DNA of 64,000 bases from Ardenticatenaceae bacterium (lineage in GTDB: Bacteria > Chloroflexota > Anaerolineae > Promineifilales > Promineifilaceae): positions 372,001-436,000 of the forward strand of contig JACKCC010000008.1 in NCBI GenBank assembly GCA_020634245.1, given 5' to 3'. Of this stretch, positions 35,348 to 43,505 are shown piece by piece; the first letter of the stretch is position 1; each line of letters opens with the position of its first letter. The translations under genes and the position numbers were made by a program. A model generated the notes under the pieces. That model was given only the letters and a program-made list of their open reading frames with translations, was not told where the DNA came from and searched no databases.

Positions 35348-36229
35348 GTGCCCCAATCGGCGCAGGACAGCAATTGGTGGGAAGGCGGCCAGAAAATCCA
35401 GTCCAAACAGGAATTCACCGCTCGCCGCCTGGACACCCAGCTTGATCGCCTCACCCGCAAACAGGCCGGCCGCCGCTCCCAAACCAAAACCGAGCGCAAA
35501 CGAGGCCATTACATCCGCGCCCGCATCCCCACCAAAGACAAAATCACCGATCTGGCTTTTGATGCCACCCTGCGCGCCGCCGCCCCCTACCAAAAACAGC
35601 GCGACCGTTCCAAGCTGGCCCTCTCGCTGCAAAAGCAGGATTTACGTGAGAAAGTGCGCGTGCGCCGCTCGGCCAACCTCATCCTTTTCGTCGTCGATGC
35701 CAGTTGGAGTATGGCCGTCGCCGAACGTATGGAAGCAACCAAAGGGGCCATCATGTCCTTGCTCACCGACGCCTACCAGCGCCGCGACCGGGTCGGCCTC
35801 ATCGTCTTCAACAAAAACGACGCCCACCTGGTGCTGCCGCCAACCAATTCCGTCCAACTAGCCAAAAAAGCGCTGGCTGATGTGGCCGTCGGCGGCAAAA
35901 CACCGCTTTCGGCCGGGTTGATGATGGCTTACGAAGTGTTCCGCAAGGAATCCTACACCCACCCCGATGTCATTCCCATGATGATTTTGCTGACTGATGG
36001 CGCGGGCAACGTCAGCCTGTCCGACTTGCCACCGCAGCAGGAAGCACACCAAATCGCCCGCCTCATCACTGATTCAGGAGTGCGCTCGGTGGTCATCAAC
36101 ATGGAACACGCCGCTTTCGACCAGGGGCTGGCCAAACTGCTGGCCGACAACCTGGACGCGCCCTGCCACTCGCTGGAGGATTTGCGCGCCGATACGCTGT
36201 ATCAAACTGTGTTGAACGAAATGGAGTGA
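35348..36229 (+). CDS. VWA domain (ChlD-like), reached by -1 frameshift
   Basis: The best independent start is a GTG at 35348 with no good ribosome site; more likely it is translated as the C-terminal half of a frameshift product of the upstream ATPase, since the frame is open from the A-run at 35275 on. The VWA domain has a metal-ion adhesion motif V-D-A-S-W-S-M-A, then T-P-L-S-A-G and L-T-D-G-A-G-N. Basic residues between 35400 and 35650 correspond to the ChlD linker. In chelatases the D subunit bridges the ATPase ring and the catalytic subunit. Confidence 0.85.
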   Translation: MPQSAQDSNWWEGGQKIQSKQEFTARRLDTQLDRLTRKQAGRRSQTKTERKRGHYIRARIPTKDKITDLAFDATLRAAAPYQKQRDRSKLALSLQKQDLREKVRVRRSANLILFVVDASWSMAVAERMEATKGAIMSLLTDAYQRRDRVGLIVFNKNDAHLVLPPTNSVQLAKKALADVAVGGKTPLSAGLMMAYEVFRKESYTHPDVIPMMILLTDGAGNVSLSDLPPQQEAHQIARLITDSGVRSVVINMEHAAFDQGLAKLLADNLDAPCHSLEDLRADTLYQTVLNEME

Positions 36230-36234
36230 AAATA

Positions 36235-36306
36235 AAGGCAGAAGGATGAGGGCAGAAGGCAGAAAAGAAAACTCACAATTCTGCCTTCTGCATTTTGATT
36301 TCTGCC
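36235..36306. repeat. Word-repeat hairpin element (GCAGAAG type)
   Basis: AAGGCAGAAGGATGAGGGCAG and GAAGGCAGAA words, a short AT spacer, then the inverted words TTCTGCCTTCTGC and TTTCTGCC. It lies between the convergent VWA and dnaN genes and could also end transcription. Confidence 0.65.
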
Positions 36307-37440
36307 TTACCTGCCAAAGTGCATGGGCATGATGATGTGGACGAAATCATTGTCGCCCACGGGTTTGATGACGCCCGGCTCCATGGGCGTGGTGGTTTCC
36401 AGGGCCACCTGGGGAGTTTCGATGACGTTGAGCACGTCGGTCATGTATTTCACGTTGAAGGCAATTTCAATATCGTCGCCATTAACATTAGCGTCAATTT
36501 GAGCCACGTTGTCACCGGTTTCGGTGCTGGTGGCAGCGACGACGGCAAATCCGGGGGTGATTTCGTCGCCCGGTTCAATGCGCACGCGGGCGGTGTGGCT
36601 GGATTCGCGGGCGAAGATTTCGGCCGTTTTGCATGCTTTGCGGAATTCGGCCGTGCTCATCACGGTGCGGGTGCTGTGCCGTTTGGGAATGATGGGGGTG
36701 TAATCGGGGAAGTTGCCGTCGATGAGTTGGGAGACCAAAACAATATTTTCCATGTCAAAGATGATCTGGTTGCGGCCCTCCGGCAGAGAGATATAGATGG
36801 CTTCGGCATCGTCGCTGGCGACACGGCCCAATTCGGCCAGGGCGCGGGCGGGAATGGTGATTTGATGGGGCGCTTCTACGTAGCCGGGGATGTTGGCCGA
36901 ACGCACGGAAAGGCGGAAGCCATCAGTGGCAGCCATGGTAACGACGCTGCCGTTAAAGGTGGTGGAAACACCGGTGAGCATGGGACGGGTATCGTCGGTA
37001 GCGGCGGCGAAGGCGACTTGACCAATCATTTGTTTGAAAACGTCGGTCTCGACGCGAATGCGGTTGTTGCGGTCCGGTTCGGGGACCAGGGGGAATTCCT
37101 GGGCATCGATGCCTTTGACGTTGGCTTCGGTGCGCTGACAGGCGATGTGCAAGGTCTGGGTTTGCTCGTTGAGCATCAAATCGACGCGATCCTGGGGGAG
37201 TGCGCCGACCAGATCGTTGAAGGTTCGGGCCGGAATGGTGATAGCGCCTTCTTCTTCGACTTTGGCGCCAATCCAGCAGGTGATGACGATTTCCAGGTTG
37301 GTGGCCGAGAGTTTGAGACGGCCGTTATCCGTCGCCAGCAGCACATTAGCCAAAACGGGCAGGGTGGAGCGGGTACTCACAGCACGCCCTACGATGTTTA
37401 ATCCCTTCGCCAGATTCTCTTGTAAGCATGATACCTTCAT
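36307..37440 (-). CDS. dnaN: DNA polymerase III beta subunit (sliding clamp)
   Basis: A 377-residue sliding clamp from the ATG at 37440, preceded by GGGAGAGAAG. The three repeated clamp domains are present, with M-K-V-S-C-L-Q-E-N-L at the start, T-D-G-F-R-L-S-V in the middle and the C-terminal block M-P-M-H-F-G-R replacing the usual M-P-M-R. It tethers the polymerase to DNA. It is not next to dnaA or recF here, and I see no DnaA-box cluster, so this is not an obvious replication origin. Confidence 0.95.
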   Translation of the reverse strand: MKVSCLQENLAKGLNIVGRAVSTRSTLPVLANVLLATDNGRLKLSATNLEIVITCWIGAKVEEEGAITIPARTFNDLVGALPQDRVDLMLNEQTQTLHIACQRTEANVKGIDAQEFPLVPEPDRNNRIRVETDVFKQMIGQVAFAAATDDTRPMLTGVSTTFNGSVVTMAATDGFRLSVRSANIPGYVEAPHQITIPARALAELGRVASDDAEAIYISLPEGRNQIIFDMENIVLVSQLIDGNFPDYTPIIPKRHSTRTVMSTAEFRKACKTAEIFARESSHTARVRIEPGDEITPGFAVVAATSTETGDNVAQIDANVNGDDIEIAFNVKYMTDVLNVIETPQVALETTTPMEPGVIKPVGDNDFVHIIMPMHFGR

Positions 37441-37543
37441 GATCTTCTCTCCCAAAAAGTTTTGTTGTAATACCCCGCATGTCTCAATAAAAATAGTATA
37501 CCAAAGAAAAAATGGTTTGTGAAGGGGAATTGAAGATTTGCAG

Positions 37544-37618
37544 GGGTGAAAGGGGGCAGGGGAGCAGGGGTGATGGAAATTTCTCCCCTGCTCCTCCGCT
37601 CACTTGCCCCCCTGCTAA
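37544..37618. repeat. Word-repeat hairpin element (GGGGCAGGGGAGCAGGGG type)
   Basis: G-rich words GGGGGCAGGGGAGCAGGGG, a short spacer GATGGAAATTT, then the inverted words CTCCCCTGCTCC and TTGCCCCCCTGC. It ends at the stop codon of the DinB gene. Confidence 0.65.
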
Positions 37619-37619
37619 G

Positions 37620-38630
37620 TTACAAGCCGAGTGCGTTACGCACGTCGGCGGCGTGCTCATGGTCGTGACCGGCCCAGACGTTGACCCAGAAGTAGCCGTT
37701 GATTTGGGAGTCCCAGGGTGCGGTGAACGGCCGTTGCCAATCCGCCTCACCCATTTGGTCTACCAGCGCCAAAAACTCTCCCCGCGTCTGCATGAAGTCG
37801 GCCCACACCTCATCCCAGGGCTGGTTATGACGAACGGCGGCATGGGCATCGTTCCAGGTATCAAAGTCGGTGATCAGTTCGTCAAATTCTGGCGTTTCAC
37901 CGGCCACCAACTGGCGCAGCCCAGCAACACCCACCCTTTCCCAATCCGTCAGATGGCCGACCAAATCCTTCAATGTCCAGACACCGCACACCGGGCGGGT
38001 GGTTCGCTCATCTTCATCAATCAAATCGGCCAGGGCCAGGAATTCCTTGCGTGTTGCTTTGAGAATGGCCCGCAGCAAAAAAACAGGGCCAATCTGGCGT
38101 GTTTGTACCTGATCGAGTTGGTTACGCCACGCATTGAGTTCGGTAGCATGGCCGGCATCGTGTTGGTAACGCCATTCGGTCCACTGGATCATCTGGGTGC
38201 GCCAGCCCCAGGGCAGTTCGATCTCCCGGTGCAAGAGTTCATCGGGGATGCGGGCCAGGGTCGCCAGGAAACCGCTGCGTTCTTTCAGACAAAGAGCCAG
38301 AGCCGGTTCTAACGTCAAGTTGCGAGAAAAGGTGAGAATTTCGGCATTACGGGCATCTACGGCATCCTCCTCACCCAATTCACGGATGGCGTTGATACGG
38401 CCGTTCAAAATCATACTCATCCGCTCCGAGTGAAAAGCATCCCAACTGCCCAGATGAACCAAAATATCCCGCACCGTCCATCTATCGCTTACCGGCACTG
38501 AACAAAGAACAGACTCATCAATCCCACGCAGTTGGCGCAGCAAATTGGCCCGTTCGCCAGCCAAACACGCCAGAAGCGCTTTCCGACTCTTTTGCGTTTC
38601 TAAATCTTGAATGTCATCGGCTTGAATCAT
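37620..38630 (-). CDS. Double DinB-like domain protein, copy 1
   Basis: A 336-residue protein made of two DinB/ClbS-type four-helix domains (about 15-165 and 175-330). Each begins L-L-(x)n and has W-T-V-R-D-I-L-V-H-L or W-T-L-K-D-L-V-G-H-L, and a later His-rich helix (Q-H-D-A-G-H-A in the first, G-H-D-H-E-H-A in the second) that would supply metal ligands. DinB-fold proteins include thiol S-transferases and the DNA-protecting ClbS; the function here is unknown. Start ATG follows GGGAGGAG. A paralogue of the same layout lies just upstream. Confidence 0.8.
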   Translation of the reverse strand: MIQADDIQDLETQKSRKALLACLAGERANLLRQLRGIDESVLCSVPVSDRWTVRDILVHLGSWDAFHSERMSMILNGRINAIRELGEEDAVDARNAEILTFSRNLTLEPALALCLKERSGFLATLARIPDELLHREIELPWGWRTQMIQWTEWRYQHDAGHATELNAWRNQLDQVQTRQIGPVFLLRAILKATRKEFLALADLIDEDERTTRPVCGVWTLKDLVGHLTDWERVGVAGLRQLVAGETPEFDELITDFDTWNDAHAAVRHNQPWDEVWADFMQTRGEFLALVDQMGEADWQRPFTAPWDSQINGYFWVNVWAGHDHEHAADVRNALGL

Positions 38631-38870
38631 CTATCTCCTCCCAAAAAATCGGCAAGATTTGGCCTGATAACAAAACAGACCAAACCATTCTCGAATCTTC
38701 ATACTGCTCATCCTAAAAATCGTCAATATTCCTGATTAAACTGCTGCGGAAAACGCATGACTAAGTTGAAGGCAGTATTGCTCCTGGCTGTCCGCACACC
38801 TATTTATACCCTGAAATATTCAGATTACCATTTATTTTGACAGGGTACGGCCGTGTTACCGCTCAACACA

Positions 38871-39899
38871 TCACGACCCTGCCGGCTGGCGGATAAACCG
38901 TTTCGGCCAATGGACCAGTGGCAAAGTCTGGCGCAGGTCGATGGCGTGTTCGTGGTCGTGGCCAAAACAAATCGTCAGCCAAAAGTAGGCGGGCATTTCC
39001 TTGCCCCAGGGCGTAACCAGCGTGTGGGAAAAAAACAATTCGGGGAACTGTTGGAAAGCATCGTCCAACGCTTTGCGGCTGCGGTTGAAATCGCCCCATA
39101 CCTGCCTCCAGGATTGCGGTCGCCGTACCGCCACGTGCGCCTCGTCAAAGGCAGCAAAATCGGTAATGGTGACGGCAAACTCTGGCGTCTGATCCAGCAG
39201 TAGTTGGCGCAGACCATCCACGATGAGCTGCTCCCAATCGGTCAAATGGCCGACCAAATCCTTGAGCGTCCAGGCGCCGCGAACCGGTTTGCTGACCCGT
39301 TCGTCCGGCGGAACCAAATCAACCAGCGTGGTGAATTCCTGGCGTGCTGCCTTGAGGATAGCTCGCAGCACCGGCTTGGAGCCTATCTGGCGTTTAGTGG
39401 CTGGCGGCAGGGTTTTGCGCCAGCTTTCCAGTTCGGCAGCATGAAGGGCATCGTGTTCATAACGCTGGACGAACCAATCGCGGCGGCTGGTTTCTTCGCC
39501 CCAGGGCAAGGTAAAGCAGTCTTCTAGCTCAACATCGCTGAGTTGATTGAAGGCATAAATGAGGTTGCTGCGCTCGCGCAAGGCAAAGGCCAGAGCCAGT
39601 TTGAGGCTGCTGTTTTGGTAACGCTGGTACAATTCGGCGTTGAAGACATCCCGGTTTTCACCGATGCCCTGAGGTTCGATTTGGTTGATACGGCCGTTTC
39701 CCACCATCCTCAGCCGCGACAGCACCAACGAATCCCAGGCGGCTACGTGAGCGATGATGTCTTTGGCAGTACGGCCGTTGCTGAGGGGTACGGCCGTTAA
39801 TGTCGCCTCATCCAACGCCCACAACTGGCGCAGCAAATACGAACGCTCCGCCGCCAGTCGAGCTAACAATTCCAATCGCCAAAAAGAGTATGCTGCCAT
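38871..39899 (-). CDS. Double DinB-like domain protein, copy 2
   Basis: A 342-residue paralogue of the neighbouring gene with the same two-domain plan: L-L-A-R-L-A-A-E-R-S-Y-L-L-R-Q-L, T-A-K-D-I-I-A-H-V, then Y-E-H-D-A-L-H-A, and in the second half A-W-T-L-K-D-L-V-G-H-L and G-H-D-H-E-H-A. Several T-A-V and N-G-R tripeptides differ between the copies and coincide with ACGGCCGT words, so the word has appeared or been lost after duplication. Function unknown. Confidence 0.8.
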   Translation of the reverse strand: MAAYSFWRLELLARLAAERSYLLRQLWALDEATLTAVPLSNGRTAKDIIAHVAAWDSLVLSRLRMVGNGRINQIEPQGIGENRDVFNAELYQRYQNSSLKLALAFALRERSNLIYAFNQLSDVELEDCFTLPWGEETSRRDWFVQRYEHDALHAAELESWRKTLPPATKRQIGSKPVLRAILKAARQEFTTLVDLVPPDERVSKPVRGAWTLKDLVGHLTDWEQLIVDGLRQLLLDQTPEFAVTITDFAAFDEAHVAVRRPQSWRQVWGDFNRSRKALDDAFQQFPELFFSHTLVTPWGKEMPAYFWLTICFGHDHEHAIDLRQTLPLVHWPKRFIRQPAGS

Positions 39900-39909
39900 G
39901 AGCCTTAAT

Positions 39910-40035
39910 CATCGTGCAAGTGAGGCGAGTGTGCAAGTACGCGGGTAAGCGAGTTTGCAAGTGGTAAGTGGCAAGTCTGCGAGTAGGCGAGTTTGCGAGT
40001 AAAAACATTTCACCCCTTCACCCCTTCACCCCTGC
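39910..40035. repeat. Word-repeat stretch (GCGAGTTTGC and CACCCCTT types)
   Basis: Repeats of GTGCAAGTGAGGCGAG, GCGAGTTTGCAAGTGG and GCGAGTAGGCGAGTTTGCG, followed by three copies of CACCCCTT. The latter form the native 3' end of the cyclase gene split by the IS. Confidence 0.55.
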
Positions 40036-40128
40036 TCCCCTTCATCCGCCAGACACGCCACAGGGCAAAACATTCCTCATCAAACCCTTTGAGCATTTCG
40101 GAGAACGATTCGATCTGAAACGGGTTGG
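40010..40128 (-). pseudogene. Severed 3' end of the adenylate cyclase gene
   Basis: Reverse-strand reading from the 10-bp target duplication gives N-P-F-Q-I-E-S-F-S-E-M-L-K-G-F-D-E-E-C-F-A-L-W-R-V-W-R and ends at TGA (40010-40012). Joined across the IS at the duplication it continues the cyclase reading frame at D-P-S-N-P-F exactly, so it is the gene's original C-terminus. Confidence 0.85.
40119..40128. repeat. Target-site duplication, left (IS copy 2)
   Basis: AACGGGTTGG, repeated exactly at 41422-41431. Confidence 0.9.
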
Positions 40129-41421
40129 CAGGACTTTTCCAAACTCATAAGAAAATAACTAGAAGAACCTCATTTTGTTACACTTGAGATTTTCCAAGAC
40201 CACCAAGTAAACAAAAGAGGTTCATTACGAAGCATATCACATTTACAAACGAACAATTAGAAAACGTCGTTTTTGACCTGGGTGGCCTTTTTGAATTGTT
40301 CCAACAGATCCCAGACACGCGAAAAGCGCAGGGGAAACTATACCCATTGCCATTTTTATTGTCAGCCATCTTGTTAGCCCGATTATCCGGTGAGCATACG
40401 CCGACTGGCATTACCGCTTGGATTCGCTTACGCCGCTCGCTTTTGGTTGCGGTATTGCCAACGACACGATTTACGGCCCCATCCTTGAACACGATCCGAC
40501 GCGTTCTGGATGAAGTCATATCAGCGGATGAATTGCATCGGATATTCCGCCAATTCTTGCATCTGAACTATGGCGGACAGCAAAGCGTCCTCATTACGAT
40601 GGATGGCAAGACTTTGCGCGGCACAATTCCTGCGGGAAAAACACAGGGCGTTCATCTATTGGCCGCCTACTTGCCGGAAGAAGGGATTGTTTTGGCTCAA
40701 GTAGAGGTTGATAAGAAGGCAAAGGAAAACGAAATCAAGGCTGCGCCCAAATTGCTGCACCAACTCGACTTGAGAGGGCGGGTTGTCTCTGGAGATGCTA
40801 TGTTCGCTCAACGGAAGTTGTCGGTGCAGATTATGGCTCAGGGTGGCGATTATCTTTGGTTTGTCAAAAGCAACCAGCCCCGTTTGCTAGGGGATGTCGA
40901 GCAATTCTTTGTGCCGCCGCGCAAAGAGAAAGGATGGCACACGCCACCGCTGCCCCAAGGTATTGCCCAAGCGACAAATAAAACGCATGGTCGTTTGGAG
41001 CAGCGAACTATCACGGTAATGAGCGATGACACCCGCTTTATCAACTGGCCTGGATTGCGTCAGGTTTTCAAGCTGGAGAGAAAAGTGACAAAACTCTCCA
41101 CTGGCAAATGTACCTACGAAGTTGTTTATGGCATTACTAGCGTTCCCCAGGAACGTGCCGATGCGTCCTGTTTGTTAGCGTGGACACGCCATCACTGGGG
41201 CATTGAAAATGGGTTACATTACCGTCGCGATGTCACGCTCAAGGAAGATGCAACCAGGATGTCAGGAACACCACAAGCCAGCGTAGTGGCTACAATTAAC
41301 AACTTCATTGTCGGGTTAGCTGGCAAGCTTGGCTTCACAAATCTGCCAACCATGTTGCGTATGGCCAATGCCAAGATCAATTTCGCCCTTTACAATTATT
41401 TATGAGTTTGGAAAGGTCCTG
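40129..41421 (+). mobile_element. ISAs1-family insertion sequence, copy 2 (1,293 bp)
   Basis: Inverted ends CAGGACTTTTCCAAACTCAT (from 40129) and its near-perfect complement (one mismatch) ending at 41421. A 10-bp duplication AACGGGTTGG flanks it. Its ends differ from those of IS copy 1, so it is a different element of the same family. It disrupts the 3' end of the adenylate cyclase gene. Confidence 0.95.
40296..41405 (+). CDS. ISAs1-family transposase, 5' end disturbed
   Basis: A 369-residue open frame from a TTG at 40296, with the DDE residues in I-T-M-D-G-K-T-L-R-G-T, S-G-D-A-M-F-A-Q-R and W-G-I-E-N-G-L-H-Y-R-R-D-V-T-L-K-E-D. Comparison with IS copy 1 shows that about 25 N-terminal residues (K-H-I-T-F-T-N-E-Q-L-E...) lie upstream in another frame, separated by a run of five A's near 40260. 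The expected start position reads ACG, after AAAGAGG. Either the gene has decayed by one inserted A and a lost ATG, or it starts in an unusual way. Confidence 0.85.
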   Translation: MFQQIPDTRKAQGKLYPLPFLLSAILLARLSGEHTPTGITAWIRLRRSLLVAVLPTTRFTAPSLNTIRRVLDEVISADELHRIFRQFLHLNYGGQQSVLITMDGKTLRGTIPAGKTQGVHLLAAYLPEEGIVLAQVEVDKKAKENEIKAAPKLLHQLDLRGRVVSGDAMFAQRKLSVQIMAQGGDYLWFVKSNQPRLLGDVEQFFVPPRKEKGWHTPPLPQGIAQATNKTHGRLEQRTITVMSDDTRFINWPGLRQVFKLERKVTKLSTGKCTYEVVYGITSVPQERADASCLLAWTRHHWGIENGLHYRRDVTLKEDATRMSGTPQASVVATINNFIVGLAGKLGFTNLPTMLRMANAKINFALYNYL

Positions 41422-43163
41422 AACGGGTTGGATGGATCAGACAGAAATTCGGCCACTTCGGGGTCTTCATAGACGGTTTGGGAGAGAACCACATCGCCGC
41501 CCTGCGAGAATTTTTCCAGGCGGGCAGCGGCATTGATCGTCGAGCCAAAGTAATCAAGCCGTTCGTTGAGGCTGACGGCAATGGAAGGACCAAGATGAAG
41601 GGCAGCGCGCAGTCGTAACGGCCGTCTCCCCGGTGGCGGCGTAGCTAAAACCTCATTGGCCCGCAGGATGGCCCGCAGTCCGGCAACAGGACGTTGAAAG
41701 ACGGCCATCACCGCATCGCCAATCGTTTTAACCAGCGCACCCCCTTCCACGTCAATCGCTTCGCGCAGCACATCAAAATGGTTCATCACCACACCAAACG
41801 CCGAGGCATCGCCGATTTCGCGGTACATCTGCGTCGAATCGCACAAATCGGTGAAGAGGACGGTAAGGCTGCCAACGGAGATTTGCTCGCCAGGACGCAG
41901 GGCTTCGTTGGCAAACAAGTCGCGGAAGCGCTGCAAGGTGGTGACTTCGGCTGCCGTCGCCGCCTGATCGCTCCACGCCAATCGCTCCAGAATGAGCAGC
42001 TGCTCGTCCTCGGTTTCATTGCTTAAGTGCAACGTCGGTGTGGGCGAAAGGGCCAGTTCTTGCGCCGGCCAACCGTCTTTTGTCGCTTGCAACTGAGCCT
42101 GGGATTGGCCGACGGCCGTTACCTGCAAATGTTGGCCGCCGGGCAAAGTCATCGTGCGCAGCCGGTAGCGGCCTGTTTCCAAAACAGGCATCGCTTGACG
42201 CTGTTCACCAGCAGGGATAAGCTGCTGGACGACAACATGCGGTGTCGTGCGCGGCCCAGCCACACAAAAATCAGATTTCGTCACAGCCCGAATGGCCGGA
42301 TTGGGCCGGAAAGTCAGTTCAACAGAGTGATCAAAATTGACTTTGAAATCAATGTTACAGGAGTCGCAGTGGGCTTCTGAATGCAAGCCATCCAAATGTT
42401 GGTAAACACGATCTTCCGCGCCACGGCACATGGGGCACAAAATTTCCCACTGGAAGTCGAGCAGGCCAACGCGGGTAGCCAGTAACGCCATTTCCAACAC
42501 GTCGCGGCGCGACGCACCCCATAAATCGGCCAGGAGATACGGCCGTATCCGAACCAAAGTCAAATCGTCTGCATGTTCCACCAATTCAACCAGCCGCTCC
42601 ACCAATGTCGCATCGCTGCCCGCACGCACCAGCCGCTGCCGGATAATATCCAATCGCTGCCGTGCCCCCGGCATCAAATGAGAAGCCCGCGACAGCGTGA
42701 TGGGAACCGCGCCAGCCTGGGCTAAGCCATCATACTGGCGAAAAGCGACCTGAAACCGACGGGCACTCACCTGCCCAATGGCCAAAGGAATGCCAATAAC
42801 ACCCAGCAAATTGCGCGGCGCTGCCCAGACCTGGTACACCAATCGTGTACGGCCGTCGGGCTGTGTTTCCATTTGCAACAAAATCCGCATCTGGCGCAAA
42901 GGGCCGTTCTGGTAACGGCGCACCACACCAAAACGGTAAGGATAGCTCCATTCAAAAGGGTCTTCTTCCCATTTCAAGTCTAGCAAGGGGATATGAAATC
43001 GAAGTAAACGACGGGCATTCTTCTGCACCGGCGCAGCCTCAACCACATCAGGCAAGCCAGTATCACGGTTGAAGCGGTTGGTATCGGCCACGTAGGGCCA
43101 CAAATCGTGCGGGCGGGATTTCAGGTCTAATTCCCAGCGGTAGTGAAATTCGTGAAAAGCCAT
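41400..43163 (-). CDS. Class III adenylate/guanylate cyclase, C-terminally truncated by IS
   Basis: A 587-residue protein: an N-terminal START/SRPBCC-like region (1-180), a DUF5939-like region with a zinc ribbon (C-P-M-C...C-D-S-C, about 265-295), and a class III cyclase domain (about 425-575). Metal-binding Asp residues lie in L-F-T-D-L-C-D-S-T and K-T-I-G-D-A-V-M; the transition-state N and R are in I-N-A-A-A-R-L. The last six residues (R-T-F-P-N-S) are coded by the IS end; about 36 native residues are lost. The catalytic core is complete, so activity may remain. A TATAAT lies ten bases before the ATG with no ribosome site, suggesting a very short leader. Confidence 0.9.
   Translation of the reverse strand: MAFHEFHYRWELDLKSRPHDLWPYVADTNRFNRDTGLPDVVEAAPVQKNARRLLRFHIPLLDLKWEEDPFEWSYPYRFGVVRRYQNGPLRQMRILLQMETQPDGRTRLVYQVWAAPRNLLGVIGIPLAIGQVSARRFQVAFRQYDGLAQAGAVPITLSRASHLMPGARQRLDIIRQRLVRAGSDATLVERLVELVEHADDLTLVRIRPYLLADLWGASRRDVLEMALLATRVGLLDFQWEILCPMCRGAEDRVYQHLDGLHSEAHCDSCNIDFKVNFDHSVELTFRPNPAIRAVTKSDFCVAGPRTTPHVVVQQLIPAGEQRQAMPVLETGRYRLRTMTLPGGQHLQVTAVGQSQAQLQATKDGWPAQELALSPTPTLHLSNETEDEQLLILERLAWSDQAATAAEVTTLQRFRDLFANEALRPGEQISVGSLTVLFTDLCDSTQMYREIGDASAFGVVMNHFDVLREAIDVEGGALVKTIGDAVMAVFQRPVAGLRAILRANEVLATPPPGRRPLRLRAALHLGPSIAVSLNERLDYFGSTINAAARLEKFSQGGDVVLSQTVYEDPEVAEFLSDPSNPFRTFPNS
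41422..41431. repeat. Target-site duplication, right (IS copy 2)
   Basis: AACGGGTTGG, exact copy of 40119-40128, inside the cyclase reading frame. Confidence 0.9.
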
Positions 43164-43505
43164 GATAGGTCACATTATACGCATCAATCATGGCTTTTGA
43201 GGTAAAGGTTGGGTTAAAAGGTAACGGCCGTGCCCCTTTACAAAAATGAGATCGTTCTCATGATCCTCAAAATCTACCCTCGTTTTTGGCCATCATCTCC
43301 AGGATTTACGATAATTGTATTGAGATTGAAGCGCGGGCAGTTTGCCCGCTTTAAGAGTAAACGGGCCTTCAGGAGTTCAGGGGTAATGGCTCACACGTCA
43401 TGCGTCATAAGTCATGATTCACTGGTAACGCATGACGTATAACGTGTGAAATTGTACAAACCCCGCGAATTTCCAAAAGGTTGAGTAAACACAAAAGGAC
43501 ATCAG
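43164..43505. other. Intergenic region with hairpins
   Basis: Divergent gap between the cyclase and NDH-2 genes. It contains one ACGGCCGT (about 43223), a hairpin GCGGGC-AGTT-TGCCCGC followed by TTT at about 43335-43355, and a word-repeat hairpin at 43391-43448 (ACACGTCATGCGTCATAAG and the inverted GCATGACGTATAACGTGTG). No gene seen. Confidence 0.55.
43391..43448. repeat. Word-repeat hairpin element (CGTCATGCGTCAT type)
   Basis: CACACGTCATGCGTCATAAG, then TCATGATTCAC, then the inverted words GCATGACGTATAACGTGTG. The word is almost the same as that of the element at 62188-62257. Confidence 0.65.

Noticed and set aside
36235..36306. Possible CRISPR-like arrays in the word-repeat regions
   Set aside because: Repeat units are 6-9 bases, imperfect, without spacers of even length, and occur with inverted copies; no cas genes in the window.
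36295..37401. A 368-codon open frame on the plus strand opposite dnaN
   Set aside because: It is antisense to an unambiguous sliding-clamp gene, shows no recognisable domain, and follows from third-position GC in the real gene.
36307..37618. Replication origin near dnaN
   Set aside because: No dnaA, recF or gyrB neighbours and no cluster of DnaA boxes; the gap contains only a word-repeat hairpin.
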